A DNA stretch of 19,191 bases from an uncultured Oscillospiraceae bacterium (GTDB lineage: Bacteria > Bacillota > Clostridia > Oscillospirales > Oscillospiraceae). The stretch is taken from positions 1-19,191 of the forward strand of contig CAKUEH010000042.1 of NCBI GenBank assembly GCA_934646185.1. The letters run 5' to 3'. Shown here in pieces: positions 14,657-19,191 of the stretch (positions are counted from its first letter, which is position 1; the number at the start of each line of letters is the position of its first letter). Under the pieces are notes generated by a model. The model was given only the letters and a program-made list of their open reading frames with translations, did not search any database and was not told the origin of the DNA. Position numbers and translations under genes: made by a program.

Positions 14657-16172
14657 AGCATTGACTGTGTTTCTGGCGCTTGTGCTGGTGTGCGGCTGCG
14701 GTGCGGCATTGGCCGCACAGGCAGTCAGCGCGCCGCGCGAGGAGATCACGTTTCAGGAGCATGTGTTCTCCGGCGATCCGGCCGCGGCGGACGGTCTGAC
14801 CGTGCAGCTGAAAGCTGGGATGAAGCACAAGGCGAATTGGGAAAGCACCGTGCAATTTTCCGCTCAGGATTACCGCACGGAGACGAGCTTCCGCTTTCTG
14901 CCCGCCGGACAGGCGGAGCAGCCGGAGATGAGCTATCGCGGCGTCGAGATCAATTTTTACCACGACGCAGCCACAAGCGGCGACGCGGACGCGTTCGGCT
15001 TCTCGGATGCCTATCAGGCCCTGCTGGACACGCTTTCGCCCGGCGAGAGCGGCTCCAGAACGATCCGCTTCGCGGACTATTACGACGAGTATCCGTTTGA
15101 GTTTTACATCGACCTTCCGGGCGTCCGGTATGAAACGCTTGCCGACTGGGAGGACGCCTCGGAGGACAGCGACTGGCCGGGTGAACACGCACAGGCTGCC
15201 TTGGGCCGCTATTTCCGCATTCCGGTTCTGCAGGATGAATATGTGGAGCTCGGCATCGACAAGGATATGGACGGAAAAGGCTCGGCCAGAAGCATTTCCA
15301 GCGTCATGGAGGGCGACCGGTTCTGGATGAACGTAGAAAGCGTTATAACGGACAACGCCTGCTTCTTCTGGTTCGCCAACCGGACAGATCAAGACCGGCT
15401 GGTCGACACAAGCCGTATTCCGGGCGGCTATGGCGTCTATATGCTCCCCTACGGGCCGCTTGCCCCAGACGCCGAGGCCAGCGCCTTTTATGGCGGGAAC
15501 GAAAACGAGGTATACACAGACCGGCTGACCTGCTTTTTTCCGGTCGATCCGGAGACGCGCATCGAGCATCTCGGGCTGACGCCGGACAAAACGTGGCTGT
15601 TGCTTCACACGGTTGAAAATAATATATATTATGTAACCTTAATCAACTGCAAAACAGGTGCAGTGCTGCAAAAGCTGGCCGTGTCGGATTTTGACCCGAA
15701 AGAAAATTATGCAAACATAACAGAAACAGAGGATTTTATCTGCATCCAGCAGACCCAGGGGCGCATCTGCGTCCTGACGCAGGATGCGGACGGACTGTAT
15801 CAGCTCGCGCTGCGTTCTGATTATTCGCCCGACGATCTGTATGCGCCGGTATACGCGACTGTCCGCGCAATGGCCTTTGACGGAACCCGGCTTGCCATAG
15901 TCAACAACGACGAGACCGTCCTGGCGAACGATGACAGCCGTACAAAAAGCTATCTCGCCGGAACCACCGAGGCGCTTATCACGTTGGACGGCGCATACTT
16001 TGACAACTGCGGCTTTACACTGACAGTCTTCGATCAAACCGGAGTCTCCTATAGCGGCGCTTATGTCAGCAGTCTGGAAAGCGCCAATTATCTCACAGGC
16101 GGGACGCTCAACATGGATCATCTTGTTCTGCCGTATTCTATTGCGCTCAGCTGGAAAAATGACGCTGCGTAA
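14649..16172 (+). CDS. Large exported protein (possible lipoprotein) of the GntR-ABC operon
   Basis: A 507-residue protein. The N-terminus MRKALTVFLALVLVCGCGAA is a signal peptide; V-C-G-C17 fits a loose lipobox, while A-L-A-A just after would fit ordinary cleavage. The rest is soluble, rich in Asp, Tyr and aromatic residues. The C-terminal half contains repeated short strand-like segments (TWLLLHTVENNIYYVTLINC, GRICVLTQDADGLYQLAL, TRLAIVNNDET) that suggest a beta-propeller-like fold; this is inference. No family was recognised. It is the last gene of the operon, overlapping the ATPase gene by 8 bp (ATGCGTAA), and is followed by a terminator. It may be the extracellular sensor or substrate-binding part of the transporter. 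Confidence 0.85.
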   Translation: MRKALTVFLALVLVCGCGAALAAQAVSAPREEITFQEHVFSGDPAAADGLTVQLKAGMKHKANWESTVQFSAQDYRTETSFRFLPAGQAEQPEMSYRGVEINFYHDAATSGDADAFGFSDAYQALLDTLSPGESGSRTIRFADYYDEYPFEFYIDLPGVRYETLADWEDASEDSDWPGEHAQAALGRYFRIPVLQDEYVELGIDKDMDGKGSARSISSVMEGDRFWMNVESVITDNACFFWFANRTDQDRLVDTSRIPGGYGVYMLPYGPLAPDAEASAFYGGNENEVYTDRLTCFFPVDPETRIEHLGLTPDKTWLLLHTVENNIYYVTLINCKTGAVLQKLAVSDFDPKENYANITETEDFICIQQTQGRICVLTQDADGLYQLALRSDYSPDDLYAPVYATVRAMAFDGTRLAIVNNDETVLANDDSRTKSYLAGTTEALITLDGAYFDNCGFTLTVFDQTGVSYSGAYVSSLESANYLTGGTLNMDHLVLPYSIALSWKNDAA

Positions 16173-16187
16173 ATACATTCTTCCCTG

Positions 16188-16224
16188 CCCTCTGCCCGAT
16201 CTGGGCAGAGGGTATTTTTATTTT
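16188..16224 (+). terminator. Terminator of the GntR-ABC operon
   Basis: A perfect 10-bp stem (CCCTCTGCCC / GGGCAGAGGG, 16188-16197 with 16203-16212) and a 5-nt loop, followed by TATTTTTATTTT, 15 bp after the stop. Confidence 0.93.
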
Positions 16225-16229
16225 GGGGC

Positions 16230-16257
16230 TTGACAAATGACACCCTTTGTATATAAT
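16230..16257 (+). promoter_or_regulatory. Consensus promoter of the repeat-peptide genes
   Basis: TTGACA (16230-16235), 16-nt spacer, TATAAT (16252-16257), directly after the upstream terminator. The 5' leader (16258-16300) is very AT-rich and ends in a good GGAGG site. The locus therefore has its own strong promoter. Confidence 0.88.
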
Positions 16258-16300
16258 AGTATTAGTAATGATTATTATTTCTATTATTGGAGGATACACA

Positions 16301-16501
16301 ATGAACACGAATTCCAACACACTTGGCCTGCACAACATGAACGGTCTGTCCGCAGACGACAAGCGCACCTGCGCCCTGAATGACATGAACTGCCGCGCCG
16401 GTCAGCCGGAGCAAACTGTTTCTTTGCAGGATATGAACGCGGCGAACGAGCAGCCGGACATGGCCTGCAGCATTACGAACATGAACTGCCGCAAGGATTG
16501 A
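16301..16501 (+). CDS. Repeat peptide 1: four [LI]x[ND]MN motifs at 16-residue period
   Basis: A 66-residue peptide with no signal peptide or membrane segment. LHNMN, LNDMN, LQDMN and ITNMN place Met at 13, 29, 45 and 61, an exact period of 16. The residue after Asn is Gly, Cys, Ala and Cys. Four cysteines (24, 31, 56, 63) fall around the repeats, including RTCAL and MNCR. The intervening linkers are polar and variable. The ATG at 16301 follows GGAGG at 7 nt; the hydrophobic codons upstream in frame are leader sequence before that site. It is a clear paralogue of the next small gene. It belongs to no family I recognise. A precursor of a modified peptide, a small repeat-fold protein or a metal-binding peptide are possible; none is shown. 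Confidence 0.85.
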   Translation: MNTNSNTLGLHNMNGLSADDKRTCALNDMNCRAGQPEQTVSLQDMNAANEQPDMACSITNMNCRKD

Positions 16502-16511
16502 CGTCCCGCCT

Positions 16512-16543
16512 CCCCGCCTGTATGCGCAAGCGTGCAGGCGGGG
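16512..16543 (+). other. Stem-loop with GNRA tetraloop between the two peptide genes
   Basis: CCCCGCCTGTATGC pairs with GCGTGCAGGCGGGG (two G-U pairs) around the tetraloop GCAA, a 14-bp stem. There is no U-run after it (CCTGTATATC). It more likely protects the upstream message or tunes expression of the second gene than fully terminates. Confidence 0.65.
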
Positions 16544-16595
16544 CCTGTATATCTGTCCCCTGTTCACGGAAAGCTATGCAAAAGGAGGCTTTTCC

Positions 16596-16805
16596 ATGAA
16601 CAAGAAGCAGAAAAAAGAGCCGTTCAGTCTGAAAAACATGAACGGCCTGTCCCACGACGACGCGCGCACCTGCGCGCTGGACGATATGAATTGTCTCAAC
16701 GGGCAGGAGGAGCATCGTTCCTCCCTGCAGGATATGAACGCCGCCAGAAGCCGTCCGCACCGGAAATATCACCTGACGGACATGAACGGTGAGGCGGGGC
16801 GGTAG
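16596..16805 (+). CDS. Repeat peptide 2: four LxxMN motifs at 16-residue period
   Basis: A 69-residue paralogue of the preceding peptide. LKNMN, LDDMN, LQDMN and LTDMN place Met at 15, 31, 47 and 63, again exactly 16 apart. The two peptides share MNGLS-x-DD-x-RTCAL-x-DMNC and SLQDMNAA, but differ in the N-terminus (Lys-rich here) and C-terminus (basic RSRPHRKYH, no C-terminal cysteines). Only two cysteines remain (26, 33). The ATG at 16596 has a very strong AAAGGAGG site at 8 nt. It lies 94 bp after peptide 1, beyond a stem-loop, and has no evident promoter of its own, so the two are probably co-transcribed. A mobile-type palindromic repeat begins immediately after its stop. Confidence 0.85.
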   Translation: MNKKQKKEPFSLKNMNGLSHDDARTCALDDMNCLNGQEEHRSSLQDMNAARSRPHRKYHLTDMNGEAGR

Positions 16806-16972
16806 CCAAGGCTCCCCTTGGGCTCAAGGGGAGCTGGCAGCGAAGCTGACTGAGGGGATTCGAACGCTGCAAATTTTGGAATACTCTGACACTTGCGGCA
16901 AATCCCCTCCGTCATTTGCTTCGCAAATGCCACCTCCCCTTATCGTGCGGGGCACGACAAGGGCAGGCTTGG
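16806..16972. repeat. 167-bp palindromic MITE-like repeat
   Basis: The ends are imperfect inverted repeats: CCAAGGCTCCCCTTG at the left and the complement of CCAAGCCTGCCCTTG at the right. The left arm holds the hairpin CTCCCCTTG-ggct-CAAGGGGAG, then AGCTGGCAGCGAAGCTG and GAGGGGATT. The right arm contains AATCCCCTC, ATTTGCTTCGCAAAT and CACCTCCCCTT. The order mirrors the left arm. It has no ORF. From general knowledge, this 'CTCCCCTT...AAGGGGAG...GAGGGG' design is widely dispersed in gut Clostridia. The following stretch to 17045 shows nothing further. Confidence 0.8.
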
Positions 16973-17045
16973 GTACAGCCGTTTTCTGTTTGCTTTCTGC
17001 ATAAAGTTTTAGCTGTTACAGCCTACTACCAAGACCTGCGATAAA

Positions 17046-17978
17046 TCAAACATTCGTAAAATGATAGGAATGTCCCAGATCGTAGGCCATTTTGTCGCTT
17101 TCGGAGATAAAGTCCATAAACCGGTTTGCGGCGGAGGTCGGCGCGACGTCGCGCAGGGTACACATGCAGACTGAGCGCGGCGGGATCCCAAAGCTGGTGC
17201 GCAGCGGCAGGATGACGCCCCGGCCGAGGCCGGACTGCGAGAATTCCTCCGTCACGCAGGCAACGCCAAGCCCGATGCGGGCCAGCGAAATGAGGAGATT
17301 GTGAGAGCCCAGCTCGATCTCCGGCTTGATGCCTACGCCGTGCTGCTGGAAAAACTGCTCAACATAGACGCGGGAGCTGGCCTTGCGTTCCAGCAGGATC
17401 AGCGGGAACGCCGCGATCTCCTGCATAGAATGCACATGGTCAAAATCACAGTCATAATTCGGCGCGGCGACAAAGATCTGGTGCGTGTCGAAGCAGTGCC
17501 GGACGGAGTAAGCGTCCTTGTCCTTCGGTTCGCTGGCAAAGGCGATATCGACCTGGCCGGCGTGCAGATAGTCGAGCACCATCTGGCTCGTACCGTTCAG
17601 GATCCGGATCTGGATGGCGGGATAGTTCTGATGAAACGCCTCGAGGCGCGAAACCAGATAGGTCTTCGTGACCGTATCGCTTGCGCCGATAATGAGCTCA
17701 CCCGTGAGCAGCTGGCGCGACTGCGCAAGTTTTTCCTCGCCGCACTGGATGAGGCCCAATCCGTGCGAGACATAGTCCAGCAAAAGTTTTCCCTCGCTGG
17801 TCAGGACGACGCCGCGCGTGCTGCGCGAAAACAGCCGGACCTGCAGCTGCTCTTCCAGCTGCTTGATGGACTGGCTGACTGCCGACTGGGAAATAAACAG
17901 ATTCTGCGCCGCAGCGGAGATGTTGCCCATGCGGGCGACTTCCTGAAAGACGCGGTAAAGCTCTAATTTAACAGCCAT
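17046..17978 (-). CDS. LysR-family transcriptional regulator
   Basis: A 310-residue protein. The N-terminal winged helix reads FQEVARMGNISAAAQNLFIS then QSAVSQSIKQLEEQLQVRLF (11-50), followed by SRSTRGVVLTSEG, the standard LysR start. The effector domain begins at GELIIGASDTVTKTYLV (about 92) and includes YLHAGQVDIAFASEP and NLLISLARIGLGVACV. The ATG at 17978 follows AGGAGG. It is divergent from the riboswitch-xpt unit, with about 60 bp before that promoter's -35. LysR regulators usually control a divergent neighbour, but xpt here is already riboswitch-controlled, so the target is open. The C-terminal tail is ordinary. Confidence 0.93.
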   Translation of the reverse strand: MAVKLELYRVFQEVARMGNISAAAQNLFISQSAVSQSIKQLEEQLQVRLFSRSTRGVVLTSEGKLLLDYVSHGLGLIQCGEEKLAQSRQLLTGELIIGASDTVTKTYLVSRLEAFHQNYPAIQIRILNGTSQMVLDYLHAGQVDIAFASEPKDKDAYSVRHCFDTHQIFVAAPNYDCDFDHVHSMQEIAAFPLILLERKASSRVYVEQFFQQHGVGIKPEIELGSHNLLISLARIGLGVACVTEEFSQSGLGRGVILPLRTSFGIPPRSVCMCTLRDVAPTSAANRFMDFISESDKMAYDLGHSYHFTNV

Positions 17979-18038
17979 AGCTGCCTCCTGTCATTACCTA
18001 TATTTATGAAGCTAATAGCAATGATTAAAAACATCTAT

Positions 18039-18067
18039 TTTACTTATTGCCCAATTCCGATTATAAT
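18039..18067 (+). promoter_or_regulatory. Promoter of the riboswitch-xpt-guaA operon
   Basis: -35 TTTACT (18039-18044), 17-nt spacer, perfect -10 TATAAT (18062-18067), placing the transcript start about 30 bp before the aptamer. Confidence 0.75.
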
Positions 18068-18104
18068 AGCTAAAACTGAAATTGTCCAGCACGAAGTTTA
18101 TATC

Positions 18105-18176
18105 GTTGCCAATATAGTTCCGGATGTACGGCCCGGATGTCTCTACCGCAGCGCCAAAGCTGCGACTATTGGAAGT
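18105..18176 (+). promoter_or_regulatory. Purine (guanine-type) riboswitch aptamer
   Basis: P1 pairs CCAATA (18109-18114) with TATTGG (18167-18172). J1/2 is TATAGT. P2 pairs TCCGG with CCGGA (18119-18123, 18133-18137). J2/3 is GTCTCTACC (18139-18147), against the usual GTTTCTACC. P3 pairs GCAGC with GCTGC (18148-18152, 18159-18163). J3/1 is GAC, with C18166 at the ligand-pairing position that selects guanine over adenine. Loop L2 can be read as UGUACGG, close to the usual GAUAUGG. L3 is GCCAAA, one base shorter than usual. The GG of L2 and CC of L3 needed for the loop-loop contact are kept. The downstream xpt and guaA genes fit a guanine sensor. Confidence 0.85.
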
Positions 18177-18177
18177 T

Positions 18178-18216
18178 CGCTCACGCAGGGCTTTGTTGTC
18201 CTGCGCGCGGCTTTTT
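18178..18216 (+). terminator. Riboswitch expression-platform terminator
   Basis: CGCAGG (18184-18189) pairs with CCTGCG (18200-18205), extendable outward with mismatches, followed by CGGCTTTTTAT. An alternative hairpin, GCGACT (18162-18167) with AGTTCGC (18174-18180), would use the J3/1-P1 strand, so ligand binding and the downstream folds may compete. Confidence 0.65.
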
Positions 18217-18275
18217 ATCATTGGCAGCAGGTTTCATTCCCGCTGTCTATTTTTATCATGTTTTTGGAGGAAGCT

Positions 18276-18854
18276 ATGCAGGAGCTGAAGGATCGCATCG
18301 TCAAGGAGGGCAAGATTCTGCCCGGAAACATTGTAAAGGTCGACGGGTTTCTCAATCACCGCGTCGACTGTGCGTTTATGGGACGCATCGCAGATGAATT
18401 CAAAAAATATTTCGATCTCGACAACGTAGATCTCATTCTGACCGCAGAGGCCAGCGGCATTGCTCTTTCCGCGATTTGTGCGTATCGGTACGGCAAGCCC
18501 ATGGTCTATGCGAAAAAGGCCAAGAGCGACAACATCGAAGGCGGTCTGTATCAGAGTGAGATCTTTTCGTATACTTATAAGAAAAAAGTCACGCTGCTTG
18601 TCTCCAAGGAATGGATCCATCCCGGCGACCGTGTGCTCGTGATCGACGATTTCCTCGCCCGCGGCGAGGCGCTGCGCGGTCTGTGCGAGATCGTACAGGC
18701 AGCGGGGGCCGAGCTGGTCGGCATCGGCTGCGCGGTCGAAAAGGGCTTCCAGGGCGGCGGCGACAAGCTGCGCGCGGCGGGCGTGAACCTGCACTCACTC
18801 GCTATCATCGAAAGCGCAGAGCCGGGCAACATCGTATTCCGGGAGGAAGCATAA
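18276..18854 (+). CDS. xpt: Xanthine phosphoribosyltransferase
   Basis: A 192-residue enzyme, the usual Xpt length, that joins xanthine to PRPP to give XMP in purine salvage. It begins MQELKDRIVKEGKILPGNIV, with the family's DGFLNHRVD just after (23-31). The PRPP-binding loop is VLVIDDFLARGEAL (120-133), in which DDFLA-x-G is diagnostic. LTAEASGIALS (55-65) and EKGFQGGG are further family features. The ATG at 18276 follows GGAGG; longer in-frame readings would run back through the riboswitch. The stop overlaps the guaA start by one base (TAATG), so XMP made here can be used directly by the next enzyme. Confidence 0.95.
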   Translation: MQELKDRIVKEGKILPGNIVKVDGFLNHRVDCAFMGRIADEFKKYFDLDNVDLILTAEASGIALSAICAYRYGKPMVYAKKAKSDNIEGGLYQSEIFSYTYKKKVTLLVSKEWIHPGDRVLVIDDFLARGEALRGLCEIVQAAGAELVGIGCAVEKGFQGGGDKLRAAGVNLHSLAIIESAEPGNIVFREEA

Positions 18855-19191
18855 TGGAGACTGTTCTGATCCTGGACTTCGGCGCCCAGTACAGCCAGCT
18901 GATCGCGCGCCGTGTGCGTGAGCAGAATGTGTACTGCGAGGTCAAGCCCTGCTCCATCTCCCCTGCCGAGATTGAGAAGATCGCCCCCATCGGCATCATT
19001 CTCTCCGGCGGCCCGCAGAGCGTATATGAATCTGTTTCCCTGCGCGTGGATCCGAAGCTCTTCGAGCTCGGGATCCCCGTTCTTGGCATCTGTTATGGAT
19101 GCCAGCTCATGGCATATTCGCTGGGCGGCACCGTTGCAGCAGCGACGGAAGCGACCGCCCGCGAATATGGCAAGACGCTGACCGAGTTTGA
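18854..19191 (+). CDS. guaA: GMP synthase (glutamine-hydrolysing), N-terminal part, cut by window end
   Basis: The first 112 codons are present. The product starts METVLILDFGAQYSQLIARR, typical of the class I glutamine amidotransferase domain of GuaA. ILSGGPQSVYE (49-59) forms the oxyanion strand region and GICYGCQ (78-84) carries the catalytic nucleophile Cys80. The enzyme converts XMP to GMP using glutamine-derived ammonia; the ATP-pyrophosphatase and dimerisation domains lie beyond the window. The ATG at 18854 has a GGAGG site at 7 nt and overlaps xpt by one base. Co-transcription with xpt behind the guanine riboswitch places XMP formation and amination under one control. Confidence 0.95.
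   Translation, partial: METVLILDFGAQYSQLIARRVREQNVYCEVKPCSISPAEIEKIAPIGIILSGGPQSVYESVSLRVDPKLFELGIPVLGICYGCQLMAYSLGGTVAAATEATAREYGKTLTEF

Noticed and set aside
16258..16300. Fur-like box in the AT-rich leader of the repeat peptides (AATGATTATTATT)
   Set aside because: Only a partial match to the Fur consensus, in a stretch that is simply AT-rich; too weak to call.
16247..16300. A hydrophobic N-terminal signal on repeat peptide 1 (in-frame codons upstream of 16301)
   Set aside because: These codons overlap the -10 box and the ribosome binding site, so they precede the true start; the paralogue also lacks any such segment.
18105..18176. Adenine or 2'-deoxyguanosine riboswitch
   Set aside because: The specificity base is C (C18166), not U, which argues against adenine. 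The J2/3 position U51 appears kept, which argues against the known 2'-deoxyguanosine type. The xpt/guaA context fits guanine.
18006..18275. An N-terminal extension of xpt starting at 18006
   Set aside because: The extension translates the promoter, riboswitch and terminator region; the GGAGG-preceded ATG at 18276 gives the normal Xpt length.

Overview
The window reads as chromosomal DNA of a GC-rich member of the Clostridia, most likely a gut Oscillospirales (Oscillospiraceae/Ruminococcaceae-like) bacterium. This is inferred from strong GGAGG ribosome binding sites, housekeeping-type TTGACA/TATAAT promoters, a guanine-riboswitch xpt-guaA operon, and short palindromic intergenic repeats of a kind common in these genomes. 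No rRNA, tRNA, CRISPR array, prophage or transposase was found.

Layout. 1-51 (minus) is the first codons of mutS. 52-373 holds a tandem palindromic repeat cluster and a terminator. 374-4522 (minus) is a marR / ABC / ABC operon with overlapping genes. It encodes a heterodimeric exporter with one degenerate ATPase half, behind a promoter whose start overlaps a 32-bp palindrome (probable MarR operator). 4806-6727 (plus) has two small membrane proteins and an S41 C-terminal processing protease. 6724-9265 (plus) is a consensus promoter followed by greA and lysS; the LysRS carries an extra C-terminal tRNA-binding (MetRS-tail/Trbp111-like) domain. A 16-bp-stem bidirectional terminator separates lysS from the convergent oleate hydratase gene (9368-11143, minus). 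Upstream of that gene lie a 270-bp two-lobed palindromic element, two inverted repeats, a terminator and a tetR gene.

12218-16172 (plus) is a five-gene operon divergent from tetR: YtrA-type GntR regulator, two membrane (permease) proteins, an ABC ATPase and a large exported protein, all overlapping and closed by a terminator. Next come a consensus promoter and two tiny paralogous genes (16301-16501 and 16596-16805). Each encodes four copies of a [LI]-x-[ND]-Met-Asn motif at an exact 16-residue period. This twin-peptide locus is the best candidate for an undescribed system. It is followed by a 167-bp palindromic (MITE-like) repeat.

17046-17978 (minus) is a LysR regulator. Divergent from it is a promoter, a purine riboswitch with an altered loop, a terminator, xpt and the start of guaA (18854 to the window end), a guanine-controlled purine salvage/GMP synthesis operon. 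Most gene boundaries are supported by Shine-Dalgarno sites and overlaps; functions of the small membrane proteins, the exported protein and the repeat peptides are unknown.
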